Assembly (NCBI GenBank): GCA_963849955.1
Contig: CAWKJU010000031.1
Span: 1 to 64,000 of the forward strand
Origin: CAWFGW01 sp963849955
Lineage (GTDB): Bacteria > Bacteroidota > Bacteroidia > Cytophagales > JAAEPT01
Direction of reading: 5' to 3'
Length of the DNA: 64,000 nucleotides
The translations under genes and the position numbers were made by a program. Each line of letters starts with the position of its first letter. Within the stretch, counting starts at the first letter, position 1. Of the stretch, positions 34,358 through 44,434 are shown one piece after another. The notes under the pieces are model-generated. The model made no database searches and was not told the DNA's origin. It worked only from the letters and a program-made list of their open reading frames with translations.

Positions 34358-35842
34358 ATGCCACAACCCACAATCAAAACCCTTGGTGAATTAAAAAAGT
34401 CAGGGTATACACCTAAGACCGTAAAGCAGGAACTCAGGGACAACTTAATTGCTGTTTTAAAATCCGGTGAAACAATTTTTAAAGGCATTCAAGGGTATGA
34501 AGATACCGTATTGCCACAACTGCAATCAGCTATTTTGTCGAAACACAATATAATACTATTGGGATTGCGTGGTCAGGCAAAAACCAGAATTGCGCGGTTA
34601 CTCACTAATTTAATGGATGAGTACGTTCCAATCGTGGAAGGTTCAGAACTGAACGATGATCCGATGCAACCGCTATCACATTTTGCAAGAACCCTTGTAG
34701 AAGAAAAAGGAGAAAATACCCCTGTCGCGTGGTTACATAGAAGCGATCGCTACTCAGAAAAACTAGCGACACCCGATGTTTCCATTTCCGATTTGATTGG
34801 GGACATTGACCCTATTAAAGCTGCAAATGAGAAACTTAACTTTGCCGATGAACGAGTAATTCACTTCGGGATGATTCCACGGGCACATCGCGGGTTGTTT
34901 GTGATTAATGAATTACCCGATTTACAGCCTAGAATTCAAGTGGCGCTGTTTAACATTTTACAAGAAGGTGATATTCAAATCCGTGGTTTCAAATTGCGGT
35001 TTCCTTTGGATGTGCAGTTTATATTTACAGCCAACCCTGAAGACTATACAAACAGAGGTTCAATTATCACTCCATTAAAAGATAGAATCGAAAGTCAAAT
35101 CTTGACTCACTATCCGAAGTCGCTAGAACTTTCACGAAAAATCACGGAACAAGAAGCAGACTTAAGTAAGGAGCAAAAAGAGCAAATCGTTATACCTGAA
35201 TTAATAGCTAAACTCGTAGAGCGAATTGCCCTGGAAGCCAGAGAAAGTGAATATGTAGATCAAAAAAGTGGGGTTTCTGCTCGTTTAACCATTTCGGCTT
35301 ATGAGTTATTACACAGTACAATTGAGCGTAGGTTACTCATCAATAAAGAAAAAAATGGATATGCTCGGGTAAGTGATCTGTTTAACATTATCCCTGCAAT
35401 TACTGGCAAAATAGAACTAGTGTATGAAGGTGAGCTGGAGGGCATGTCAAGTGTTGCCTATCACTTAATAGGAAAAGCAATAAGGAAGGAATTTGAGCAG
35501 TTGTTTCCTAACCCTGAGAAAATCAAAAAACTCCCTAAAAACCCTTACCGATTAACCCTTGATTATTTTAACATTGGCAAACACTTAGATATTGATTTAA
35601 CTTATTCTACAAAAGAATACCAACGTGCACTAAATAGTGTACCAGGATTAGCGGCCTTAGTTGATTCGTTGGACTTAAAATTGACTCCTGAAAATAAATT
35701 TTTACTCATGGAGTTTGCTTTGAATGGGTTAGCAGAGTTCTCACAACTATCTAGACAAAAGGTAGATACAGGAATGAAATTTCAAGATATTATGGGCGGG
35801 ATAAATTTGGATATGAATTTTGAAGACGAAGAGGGAAATTAA
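34358..35842 (+). CDS. AAA ATPase of the magnesium-chelatase/MoxR-like group
   Basis: The 494-aa protein has an AAA+ core with a variant Walker A 'LGLRGQAKTRI' (Ala where Gly is usual before Lys-Thr). It also has a variant Walker B 'LFVINELPDL' (Asn-Glu instead of Asp-Glu), a sensor 1 region 'VQFIFTANPEDYTNRGSI' and an arginine-rich 'LKDRIESQI'. The 'GDIQIRGFKLRFPLDVQF' insert is like ChlI. The N-terminal residues 1-60 are family-specific. The pairing with the VWA protein, without a gap, indicates a joint complex. Confidence 0.88.
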   Translation: MPQPTIKTLGELKKSGYTPKTVKQELRDNLIAVLKSGETIFKGIQGYEDTVLPQLQSAILSKHNIILLGLRGQAKTRIARLLTNLMDEYVPIVEGSELNDDPMQPLSHFARTLVEEKGENTPVAWLHRSDRYSEKLATPDVSISDLIGDIDPIKAANEKLNFADERVIHFGMIPRAHRGLFVINELPDLQPRIQVALFNILQEGDIQIRGFKLRFPLDVQFIFTANPEDYTNRGSIITPLKDRIESQILTHYPKSLELSRKITEQEADLSKEQKEQIVIPELIAKLVERIALEARESEYVDQKSGVSARLTISAYELLHSTIERRLLINKEKNGYARVSDLFNIIPAITGKIELVYEGELEGMSSVAYHLIGKAIRKEFEQLFPNPEKIKKLPKNPYRLTLDYFNIGKHLDIDLTYSTKEYQRALNSVPGLAALVDSLDLKLTPENKFLLMEFALNGLAEFSQLSRQKVDTGMKFQDIMGGINLDMNFEDEEGN

Positions 35843-35846
35843 AAAA

Positions 35847-35871
35847 TAGCCGAGGAATTAAGCCTCGGCTA
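35847..35871. terminator. Bidirectional intrinsic terminator between converging genes
   Basis: A perfect 9-bp GC-rich stem (35847-35855 with 35863-35871) has a 7-nt loop. An A6 run lies on its left and a T-rich run on its right, so it can stop transcription from the ATPase gene (plus) and the DUF6770-like gene (minus). Confidence 0.75.
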
Positions 35872-35879
35872 CACTAATT

Positions 35880-37442
35880 TTAGTAGTTGATTTTTTCTAG
35901 ATGTAAATCAAGTTTTTTCTCTTTAGAAAGATATTCTGCTATAAGCACATTTCCTTCTTTTCCTGGAAGAATTCGTACTCGATCCGAACTTCTAACTTTT
36001 GATAATTCTATTTTATCTGTGGTTGACTTATCTTCTAAATATGATACTGTTCCCAATATGTTTTTAGATTTTTCACCTTTTAGTTTTTCGTAATCGAGAT
36101 ATCCTATTGTTAATACTGATTTATCTTTATTAAACTGTAAAAATTCATAATCGAATCCTCCGTAAGACTTTATATAATAAGCTAAAATCTGAGGCCCATT
36201 CCACTCAGCCCCCTGAGGAAGATAAACCCTTGTCTTTGTTTTATCCACTATATTTACATTTTTTAATGCGAAATCAGAGTTGAATTCAAAAATCATTAAG
36301 TCTTCTACTACCATTTCAGCAGTACTTGTGTTTGAATTAGAGCCGTTTAAAACAAGACTTGCTACACCTAATGCACTAACTTGTTTTCTATATTGCTCAC
36401 CTATTGCGTAGACATTTCCATCCGCATTTCTTACAATTTTGTGGAAATAAGTATATCCAACTTTTTCCATTTTGCCCCTTTCATTTACAGGTAAAAAAGC
36501 ACTAACGTCTTTAGCCCAACTCACAAATTTTTTCTCTACAATTTTTCCAGTCAAATCCACTTTTAGTGAGAATAATCCTAGATTAGAATTACTTAGTTCT
36601 TTTACACCTTTTGGAAAATAGTTACCAAATAGATGAATATATCCGGGTTCATTTGACTCATAACCATTTAAGACCATTAACTCATAACTTGGGTCTTCCA
36701 CTTTTTTTCGAAACAACGTTTTGCCTGTTTTAGCATCTGTCGCTAACAATTCCATCTCAACAGATTTAGACATTAGAGATTTTTTTGTCATCACAGAACT
36801 TAAAATTACTTTTTCATCACCATAAAGAAACGTAGCTGTTTCATGAAGTTTTAATCCTTCTTTTGAGGTTATAGTCCAAGGCTTCATTCCTGCTTTTGTA
36901 GGGAAAAAATACATTTCATAGCCGTATTTAGAGCCTATTTTTTTAACTCTATAGTCAACAAAGCCGAGGTTGTTAACTGGAAACATGTCAAATGTTTCAG
37001 CAAAACTAGACATCGCAAGCATATTTTGCTCTTTTTTAGAAATTTCTCTTTTTTCTACTTTTAATTCCTCGGCTTTCTTTCCATAAGCTCGGTTAATTAT
37101 CATTTTTTCTTTTGCATCATAGAATTTCATCATCAATGCATCCCCATTGTAAGCCCCTTCTAATAAAAATAAATATTTACTTCCAATTATGTTTTTGGAA
37201 GCAATGGGATTTAAGTTTTGGTCTAAAATTTCTAATTCATAAGAAAATTCTTTACGACTTAATTTTTCTGATTGATAGAACATGTAATAACCAGTTACTT
37301 CATTTTCTTCGGTTATTTCACCCATATTCCTAAGGTATGCCTTTGAAATATTTTCAAACACTTTTTCTTGACCATAAGAGCTTGAAAATACCCCTAATAG
37401 TAAAAGGTATATTAATACCTTTGATTTTACATTTTTAATCAT
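35880..37442 (-). CDS. Secreted protein, DUF6770-like
   Basis: The 520-aa protein has a signal peptide (about 1-24, ending 'SSYGQ') and a long beta-rich body with repeated strand-turn patterns. The N-terminal 'VTGYYMFYQSEKLSRKEFSYELEILDQNLNPIASKNI' and 'LEGAYNGDALMMKFYD' match my memory of the DUF6770 family, but I cannot verify this. Many beta repeats could form a propeller-like fold. It is the last gene of a unit with the M48 and S41 proteases, 11 bp after the M48 stop. Function is unknown. Confidence 0.6.
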   Translation of the reverse strand: MIKNVKSKVLIYLLLLGVFSSSYGQEKVFENISKAYLRNMGEITEENEVTGYYMFYQSEKLSRKEFSYELEILDQNLNPIASKNIIGSKYLFLLEGAYNGDALMMKFYDAKEKMIINRAYGKKAEELKVEKREISKKEQNMLAMSSFAETFDMFPVNNLGFVDYRVKKIGSKYGYEMYFFPTKAGMKPWTITSKEGLKLHETATFLYGDEKVILSSVMTKKSLMSKSVEMELLATDAKTGKTLFRKKVEDPSYELMVLNGYESNEPGYIHLFGNYFPKGVKELSNSNLGLFSLKVDLTGKIVEKKFVSWAKDVSAFLPVNERGKMEKVGYTYFHKIVRNADGNVYAIGEQYRKQVSALGVASLVLNGSNSNTSTAEMVVEDLMIFEFNSDFALKNVNIVDKTKTRVYLPQGAEWNGPQILAYYIKSYGGFDYEFLQFNKDKSVLTIGYLDYEKLKGEKSKNILGTVSYLEDKSTTDKIELSKVRSSDRVRILPGKEGNVLIAEYLSKEKKLDLHLEKINY

Positions 37443-37453
37443 CTTAGTAAGGT

Positions 37454-38902
37454 TTAATTGAGGTTGTTTACCGCATCCAAATAGATGCCATTAGGATACT
37501 GATTTAAATATATGTTTTTATATTGGATAAAAGCATCATGTCTGTCACTTTTAAGGCTAAAAAACACTTTATAATATAAAGTTTCTTCATCATTTAGGTA
37601 TTCTTGTTTTTTCATAAAGTAAAAAGCTAGCTCAGCCAATTCAGATAGTCTTATGTTTTCGATAAACTCTAAAGCAATGTTGTACTCTTCTTCGTACTGT
37701 GTATTTGGCTTTGAAACAAATCTACTTAATTCATGATTTTCTTGAGCAACATAAATTTTAAATAAAATTTTCCCCAGTCGATGCTTCAAAAATAGGTTTT
37801 CAGGATCAGCTTCAAGATTTTTTAAAGCATGAAAAAAGGCCATTCCATAATTGTCATTTTTAATCCATGCATCAATATATTCGCGATCCATTCGGTCTTT
37901 TATTGAAGCGAAATTTTTTTCAGACTGCAAATATGTACTACCCTTTACAGGTTGATCAATTAATTTTTTTCTTAGATGAATAACTCTTTCAGAGCAGTCA
38001 GGGTGAGTTTTAATAGAATCTCTATTGAAATATTCTTTTTCTGTTACCACACCTTCAAACATGGTTGTTTCAACAGTTAACCAACGGCTTTTAAAAGGGA
38101 AGTCTTGATTTGAAAGATGAGATTTGTAATTGATCTTATTTCGAAATTTATAATAATCTATTGTATCTAATAAATTGATACAACGGATGGCTTCTATAAG
38201 AGAGTAGTCGGTATTCATATAAAAACGCATACCAACAGTATCTGCTTCAACTTCGTGCCCGCGACTATGCTGCCCATCCTGATAAAACCTGTCTTTTAGC
38301 AAAGCATACAGTTTAGATTTAGTATTGTATTCTGAATGACTTATTTTTTTCAGTTCTGCTTCGAATTCTTTTGATTTGTAAGTTTCAATATATCCCTGAA
38401 TAGATTTTTCTGAATGAGCTAAGTAAAAATGAGCCAATTCATGACATAGTACAAAAGCAAGTTGAGCCTCATTTTCTATTTTTCTGATTAATCCTAAATT
38501 TATATAAAAGGACCCATCACCCAGCGAAGAGGCATTAGGCGATGGATATCGAACAACAAAAAATCTTGTGTTCAATTTTTGAAGTTCTGTATTTCTGTTT
38601 TTGATATGATCAACTATACCTGATATTAATAAGTTGGTTTCAGGGTCGTTAATAAACTGTAAGTCTTTGAAGTCACCGTTGATCTTATCTACTCTTGATT
38701 GATATATTTCTTCATAGATAGATTTGTGTTCTTGCGGAGCTTGTTCTTTTAGGGCTTTATGTGTTGAGTCGATTTGCTTTAATAATGCTAATTCGTCATC
38801 TAATACATAAACGGCTGTTTCTGGCGTATATATTTGAGCCTTGTTAATTGTAGCTGTTAATATTAAAAGTAACTGGATAGGATATAGGAGCATTTTACTC
38901 AT
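37454..38902 (-). CDS. Exported M48-family metalloprotease
   Basis: Starting at the ATG at 38902 the protein is 482 aa with a signal peptide (MSKMLLYPIQLLLILTATINKAQ). A longer version from 38944 would overlap the S41 gene by 38 bp and is less likely; the GGAGAG about 10 nt upstream of 38902 supports the chosen start. The zinc motif is 'FVLCHELAHFYLAHSEK' (HExxH), and the third ligand Glu is in 'GHEVEADTVGMRFY'. It likely degrades or processes envelope proteins. The C-terminal 150 residues are helical. Confidence 0.9.
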   Translation of the reverse strand: MSKMLLYPIQLLLILTATINKAQIYTPETAVYVLDDELALLKQIDSTHKALKEQAPQEHKSIYEEIYQSRVDKINGDFKDLQFINDPETNLLISGIVDHIKNRNTELQKLNTRFFVVRYPSPNASSLGDGSFYINLGLIRKIENEAQLAFVLCHELAHFYLAHSEKSIQGYIETYKSKEFEAELKKISHSEYNTKSKLYALLKDRFYQDGQHSRGHEVEADTVGMRFYMNTDYSLIEAIRCINLLDTIDYYKFRNKINYKSHLSNQDFPFKSRWLTVETTMFEGVVTEKEYFNRDSIKTHPDCSERVIHLRKKLIDQPVKGSTYLQSEKNFASIKDRMDREYIDAWIKNDNYGMAFFHALKNLEADPENLFLKHRLGKILFKIYVAQENHELSRFVSKPNTQYEEEYNIALEFIENIRLSELAELAFYFMKKQEYLNDEETLYYKVFFSLKSDRHDAFIQYKNIYLNQYPNGIYLDAVNNLN

Positions 38903-38906
38903 CTCA

Positions 38907-40544
38907 TTAAATCTCTCCTTTCCTAATTTTTTCAGCCTTATCAAAAAGTTGTAGTGATTTTAAAATCATGGGATCCGACTGGTTAGTGATTTCATAATAA
39001 GAGGAATTACCCCATATGCTTCGTGCTATAATTGACTTCACATCTTCTTTTAATTTTTCCTCCGATAGTCTAAGTTGTTTTCTGTTTGTTTTAATTTGTG
39101 CTTGCTCTGCTCGTTTAACTATTTCATTAACCATAGCATTCGTTACTTTAAATGAATTTTTGAATGTTTCAAATCCTTTTGGCTCTAACTTTTCTTTATT
39201 ATCATTCACATAGCTCAAAACAAATTGGCGGATAATATTTTCACTGTAAAGTTTGCCTAGATAATCGGTATAACCTAGGGTGTCCTTCGCCACAAAATCA
39301 TCAGGAATAATACCTCCACCACCATACACGGTGCGGCCATGTGTGGTTTTATATTTTAAAGTATCTACAATTTTTATACTGTCAGCATAAAACAATTCAC
39401 CATTTTCATAGCGTTTCACATAATCATCCGAATAGTCTTCCTCTAATGAATAACTTTTTTGGATACAGCGGCCACTAGGTGTGTAGTATCTTGAAATGGT
39501 TAAACGTAATTCTGATCCGTCATCCAGCCGAATAGGGGCTTGTACTAATCCTTTACCAAAGGACCTGCGGCCAACAATTAGTGCACGATCATTGTCTTGC
39601 AAGGCACCTGCGACAATTTCTGAGGCTGAAGCACTATTTTCATTAATGAGCACAATCAGATTTTCATTTTCAAATAACCCATTACGGGAAGAGCGATGAG
39701 TTTCTCGGTATTGATCCAAACGACCATCGGTGTAGACAATTAGACTGCCTTTTTTTAGCAATTCCTCGGCCATACCAATGGCCACGCTCATGTAGCCCCC
39801 ACCATTGTCACGAAGGTCTAAAATTAGCTGACTCATGCCTTTATCTTTTAACTTTATTAGCCCTTCTTTGAACTCTTTATAGGTGTTTTCAGCAAAACGA
39901 CTGACTTTGATGTATCCCGTTTTGTCGTTCAACATGTAAGAAGCATCAACCGAATAAGTTGGAATTTTGTCTCTCTCAATTTCAAATTTGAGTAACTCCT
40001 TGTTGTTATTTCTTTTTATTGATAAGATTACTTTAGTGCCTTTTTGTCCTCTTAGTAGGTTAAACACATCATTGGTTTCCATGCCGATGCCTGCGATATT
40101 CTTACCATCCACTTTGATGATTTTGTCTCCCGCTTTTAATCCAGCTTTTTCGGAAGGACCGCCAGAAATTGCAGTAATAACATAGAGGGTGTCATTCATA
40201 ATGTGGAACTCAATACCAACGCCTTCAAAGCCTCCTTCAAGCTGCGACTGTACTAAAGCTAAATCTCGAGCGGGAGTATAGGAAGTATGTGGATCTAATT
40301 GCTCTAACATACTATACACTGACGATTCAAAAAGTTGCTCTACATCTACTGAATCAACATAATCGTTTTCAATAATGCTTAATATTGTCCCATACTTTTT
40401 TGAAGCATGTTGGATATCCTTTATCGGATAATTGTATTTGGAGATAAAAATGCCAATTAAAATACCTACTCCCATACCAAGTGCAACTAAAGTGGGTAAG
40501 TAAGTGTGTTGTTTTGAATTTTTGTAAGGCTCTAAGTTTTCCAA
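38907..40544 (-). CDS. C-terminal processing protease, S41 family, TTG start
   Basis: The 545-aa protein has a membrane anchor (about 13-32), a PDZ domain (about 95-170, 'GVGIEFHIMNDTLYVITAISGGPSEKAGLKAGD') and the S41 catalytic core with nucleophile Ser in 'NENSASASEIVAGAL' and Lys in 'RSFGKGLVQ'. It cleaves from unstructured C-termini in the periplasm, probably in cell-envelope upkeep. The only start before the anchor is TTG (40542-40544), directly after an in-frame TAA. It begins the three-gene protease unit. Confidence 0.94.
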   Translation of the reverse strand: MENLEPYKNSKQHTYLPTLVALGMGVGILIGIFISKYNYPIKDIQHASKKYGTILSIIENDYVDSVDVEQLFESSVYSMLEQLDPHTSYTPARDLALVQSQLEGGFEGVGIEFHIMNDTLYVITAISGGPSEKAGLKAGDKIIKVDGKNIAGIGMETNDVFNLLRGQKGTKVILSIKRNNNKELLKFEIERDKIPTYSVDASYMLNDKTGYIKVSRFAENTYKEFKEGLIKLKDKGMSQLILDLRDNGGGYMSVAIGMAEELLKKGSLIVYTDGRLDQYRETHRSSRNGLFENENLIVLINENSASASEIVAGALQDNDRALIVGRRSFGKGLVQAPIRLDDGSELRLTISRYYTPSGRCIQKSYSLEEDYSDDYVKRYENGELFYADSIKIVDTLKYKTTHGRTVYGGGGIIPDDFVAKDTLGYTDYLGKLYSENIIRQFVLSYVNDNKEKLEPKGFETFKNSFKVTNAMVNEIVKRAEQAQIKTNRKQLRLSEEKLKEDVKSIIARSIWGNSSYYEITNQSDPMILKSLQLFDKAEKIRKGEI

Positions 40545-40641
40545 TTAATTGATTCGATATTTTTTGTGTTGTAAGATAAGTGTCAATTCTGATTTAATTT
40601 AGTTTAGGGATGAAAAAATGCATTGTTAACTTTTGACTTGT

Positions 40642-43053
40642 TTACAATTTTACTTGTAAAGTCACATAAAAACTACGTCCATCAGAAGGGATGATGCCCG
40701 GTCCAGGGTATGCCACGGCTCTTCGTGTAAAATACATGTGATTAGCTAAATTGTTGATACCTGTTTCAATTTGATATTGCTTAATGGTATAGGAAAGTGA
40801 TAAATCCATGACTAAATAAGCAGGTATTTTTCCAGTAGTGTAACTTGGCGAAAACCCAACCTCTCCATTGGTAGCATCCGTATATTGATCACTTACATAA
40901 GCAGTTTGAAAAGCAACTTTAAAACCTTTATAGCCATATTTAACACCTGTTTTAATGTTCCATTGTGGTACAAATTCTAAACGATTTCCTGCTATTACTT
41001 TCGTTTTAGAGCCTACATAACTCGCCTCAATCCATGCCGCATTAATGAACGCTGTGACGGAATGTTTGCTCGAATCACTTATTAGTTTAGCAAAATCTAC
41101 TTCTACCATGGACTCTATTCCGAAGATGTTGGCATCGTCTACATTTGTTCTAAGACGCTTGAAAATTCGATTTTCCATCGTGTCTAAATTCCCAATTCGA
41201 TCAAAGTATCGTACATAAAATGCGGACACGTCTAGCTTTATAACAGCACTACTTTTTCTGATTCCAATATCTGTACTCAATCCTTTTTCATCCTGTAAGG
41301 TAGGATCAATTAATTGGTTGTCATTCTGGATTCGTAGATTACTAAAATTAATGCCTTTATAGTTTTGAGAAACATTCGTATAGACTTCAAGATTGTTTTT
41401 TGTACGATAAGTTGCTCCTAAGCCCAATAAAATAATATTTCGTGTTCTTTGAATGTATTCTGTGCCTCCCGCATCAGCAATTACATTTCCTGCCAGGTCA
41501 GTAATTGGGTCATAATAAAAACCATCGGATACCGTATTGATATATTCATAACGAATGCCTGGCACTAAGCTAAATCGTTCTGTTAAGCGAAAAATATTTT
41601 CGGTAAAAAGGGCGAAATTTAAACTCGGGTTATCATAATTAGACTCTAATGGCTCGTTATTTAACAGGTCAAAGTTGGCACTAAGTGCATTGTTTGCCTC
41701 CCCTTGAATACTTTTTGTGTTTCCTTTAAAAATTCGTGTTCCTACCAATAAGTTTGACCGCACTTTTTTCCCTAAATAGTATTTGTGCAAAAGGCGGGTT
41801 TCATTACCTATGTTTTTGTATTGGCCTATAATCAAGTTCCGGTTTTGTGATTCATCATCAATACGTGAGATAGGTGTGAGGTTTCCTACAGCATTACGGC
41901 TTGCGACTAAACCGAAGGTCTTAGAGTTAAGGTAGGTGTCATTGGAAAAACGATAGTCGACTATTACCGCTGGCATGTTCCAGTTAATTTGAAACCAATT
42001 TCTCCTTCGGTTAGCTTGTCTTGGGTCATTCTCGAATTGTTTGTCGGTTAAGCCCCCTGGTTGGTGTGCTAAATAGTTCATAAACGTGTATTCCATTGAT
42101 AAGGTCAACTTAGGAGTCGCTCTATATTGAATGTTAAAGTGGTTAGTGTATTGTTCAAAGTCACTGTATGGTCGCCATCCGTTTGCTTCCTTTTTTTGAG
42201 TAAAAATCAAATAACTTACTTTATCCTTGTGTTCGCTAACCATGGCTGTGGTATTCCAGAAACCAAATGAACCTATGGTATTTCTAAAAACTAATTCAGG
42301 CTTTTCTTCTTCTTTAGCTTGTTTTAAAACAAAATTGATCATGCCCCCAAACTGGGTTCCGTATTGCAGTGAAGCTGCTCCTCTTACAATTTCTATTTTA
42401 TCAAGTAATTCTGCTGGTGGCGAGTAATAAGCATCCGGATAACCTAAATTATCAGCACTCATATCGTAACCGTTTTGTCTTGTATTAAAATTAGTTGTAC
42501 GATTAGGATCTAAGCCTCTTCCTCCTATGCCAAGTTGTAAACCATATCCGTCACTTTCCCAAATGTTCAAGCCTGCAATGTGATTGTAGATCTGTCGCGG
42601 GTTACTGGTGGCTTTATTGGCAACTTCATTTTCCACGTTTATTACTTCTGACTTTTTACCGGCATAAATAGCTGTTCCATGTACATCATGTAAAAAATCT
42701 GCGTCAGATTCTGTTTTTTTCTCCCCTTCTATTTCTACTGTATTAAGTTGAATGATATTACTTTCGAGGGAAATAAAAAGTACTGTGTCTGAATAAAGGT
42801 CAATAGAGACATATTTTTCTTTATACTCATCCGCAAAAATAGAGAGAAGGTATTTCCCTTTTTTCAAATTTTGAAACTTGAACTCACCTTTTTTATCTGA
42901 CTTCAGTAATTTATTAGACGGTTCTAAAATTAGTTCAGCACCTTTTATGGTTTTACCTGTTCCGTTAGTCAAACTACCTGAAATAGTGAATTGAGCTTTT
43001 GCGCTTATCACCATTAAAAAAAATATACCAAAAAGAATACTATTCCATTTCAT
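40642..43053 (-). CDS. TonB-dependent outer-membrane receptor with N-terminal carboxypeptidase-like domain
   Basis: The 803-aa protein has a signal peptide (1-20), a carboxypeptidase-regulatory-like domain (about 22-108, 'ISGSLTNGTGKTIKGAELIL'), a plug ('GGRGLDPNRTTNFNTRQNGYDMSADNLGY') and a 22-stranded barrel ending in 'SFYVTLQVKL'. The sequence near 'IVRGAASLQYGTQFGGMINFVLK' is typical of FecA-type siderophore receptors. It is last in the DUF4856-imelysin-HTTM operon, pointing to iron uptake. The exact ligand is unknown. Confidence 0.93.
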   Translation of the reverse strand: MKWNSILFGIFFLMVISAKAQFTISGSLTNGTGKTIKGAELILEPSNKLLKSDKKGEFKFQNLKKGKYLLSIFADEYKEKYVSIDLYSDTVLFISLESNIIQLNTVEIEGEKKTESDADFLHDVHGTAIYAGKKSEVINVENEVANKATSNPRQIYNHIAGLNIWESDGYGLQLGIGGRGLDPNRTTNFNTRQNGYDMSADNLGYPDAYYSPPAELLDKIEIVRGAASLQYGTQFGGMINFVLKQAKEEEKPELVFRNTIGSFGFWNTTAMVSEHKDKVSYLIFTQKKEANGWRPYSDFEQYTNHFNIQYRATPKLTLSMEYTFMNYLAHQPGGLTDKQFENDPRQANRRRNWFQINWNMPAVIVDYRFSNDTYLNSKTFGLVASRNAVGNLTPISRIDDESQNRNLIIGQYKNIGNETRLLHKYYLGKKVRSNLLVGTRIFKGNTKSIQGEANNALSANFDLLNNEPLESNYDNPSLNFALFTENIFRLTERFSLVPGIRYEYINTVSDGFYYDPITDLAGNVIADAGGTEYIQRTRNIILLGLGATYRTKNNLEVYTNVSQNYKGINFSNLRIQNDNQLIDPTLQDEKGLSTDIGIRKSSAVIKLDVSAFYVRYFDRIGNLDTMENRIFKRLRTNVDDANIFGIESMVEVDFAKLISDSSKHSVTAFINAAWIEASYVGSKTKVIAGNRLEFVPQWNIKTGVKYGYKGFKVAFQTAYVSDQYTDATNGEVGFSPSYTTGKIPAYLVMDLSLSYTIKQYQIETGINNLANHMYFTRRAVAYPGPGIIPSDGRSFYVTLQVKL

Positions 43054-43063
43054 TCCCTTCTAC

Positions 43064-44434
43064 TTACTTCACTCCTACTTTTTGACCTTGTTCAAACGGA
43101 AGTATCCAGTCTTTGTGAGCAAACGTTTCTTTTTCGAGACTCAAATCTACGGAAGTATTCACAAACGGACGACTTCCTTCACCATTTAATGATACATAGA
43201 CTTCTGCCGTGACGATAGCATCGTCAATTCCCCAGTTTTTTTTGGCCTCTGCATCTAAAAAATGTGCAAACTGTAAAATCATATCTGGCTGTGAACTCAT
43301 CATTTTTTCTTGATTAACAGTCAAGTAATTTCTATTGTTGACTAATAGTGAAATACCTGTTGCCGGATCGGTTATAAAAAACTGCGCATAACCTAATTTT
43401 TCCATTAGCATTACACGCCATGAAAAACGAAACCCTTCTTCGGTCCAAAATAGTTTTCCTGGATATAGCAAATACCGAAACGGAAGTGCCACCTGAACAA
43501 GAAAAAACAGTCCTAAAATTGAGAAAACAATATTTTTTTTAATGTTGGGAAAAATGAATGCTTCCGATGATAGAGTTGATTTTCGGGAAGGTAAAATATA
43601 TTTTATTTTATCTAAAATACGCTGATGTGCCTCTGGGGAAAAGAAAATAATAGTGATTCCAATCATTACATAAGGAAACATACCGATTTGGAAAAAGAGC
43701 GAGGTCATCAAGTGAAAAATGACCACTGAGAGGTATCCGAAAGGACGCCACTTTTTAGACAACAAGACAAACACTATGAATAGGTCAAACAGCATACCTG
43801 CCCAACTAAATAGGTAAGCGGTTATCTCTTCATTCATCATTGGTCCGATGAGCCACAAATCAGTGTGAGGTGCTAGCCACAACCTCAAGGGCATTGCTTT
43901 AAATAACCAATCGTAGTTTAGTTTGGCTATTCCCGCAAAGAAATACAACATTCCCATTTGTAGTTTGAAAATGTTGATGCACCATGCTTGAACAGTTTTT
44001 AGCGACTTTTTTTTGATAATCGCGTCAATTGAAAATGCTGAACCAGCGGGCACAAAAAGTAGAAGAAAAGCTATCAAACAGATAAAATAGTAGTGGTTGA
44101 GATAGTTAGTTTTGTCTAACAACTCAATGTAGGTGAATGTCAAAAAAAAAAGTATTGAAGAAAAACGATATAGGAGCCCTATGCAGATAAAAAAAGCTGA
44201 TATGGCCATCAAGCCAAAAGCTAAATAGGTTATGTTGGGTGCATATGGGTGCACCCATTCAAAACCATAATAGGAAAAATAAAACTGAGGTTGTATGTAT
44301 TGTGTTTCTATCCATCCTTTTGCCCAAAAACGAACAGTTCCAGCCAGCATAACTAGACCAAAAACTATTCGAAAAACTATTAAGGGAGCAATGGCTGTTC
44401 CTCCAAGAATATGTTTAATGAAAAAGGATTTCAT
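43064..44434 (-). CDS. HTTM-domain membrane protein (vitamin-K gamma-carboxylase-like)
   Basis: The 456-aa protein contains a horizontally transferred transmembrane domain (about 10-270, roughly seven helices, 'GLVMLAGTVRFWAKGWI', 'LDKTNYLNHYYFICLIAFLLL'). A C-terminal portion follows with a periplasmic helix-strand region ending 'FEQGQKVGVK'. HTTM is related to gamma-glutamyl carboxylase, but no catalytic role is shown for bacterial members. It lies between imelysin and the TonB receptor and begins on the last base of the imelysin stop (TGATG); a TTG one codon earlier is not preferred. It may modify or assist proteins of the uptake system. Confidence 0.85.
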   Translation of the reverse strand: MKSFFIKHILGGTAIAPLIVFRIVFGLVMLAGTVRFWAKGWIETQYIQPQFYFSYYGFEWVHPYAPNITYLAFGLMAISAFFICIGLLYRFSSILFFLTFTYIELLDKTNYLNHYYFICLIAFLLLFVPAGSAFSIDAIIKKKSLKTVQAWCINIFKLQMGMLYFFAGIAKLNYDWLFKAMPLRLWLAPHTDLWLIGPMMNEEITAYLFSWAGMLFDLFIVFVLLSKKWRPFGYLSVVIFHLMTSLFFQIGMFPYVMIGITIIFFSPEAHQRILDKIKYILPSRKSTLSSEAFIFPNIKKNIVFSILGLFFLVQVALPFRYLLYPGKLFWTEEGFRFSWRVMLMEKLGYAQFFITDPATGISLLVNNRNYLTVNQEKMMSSQPDMILQFAHFLDAEAKKNWGIDDAIVTAEVYVSLNGEGSRPFVNTSVDLSLEKETFAHKDWILPFEQGQKVGVK

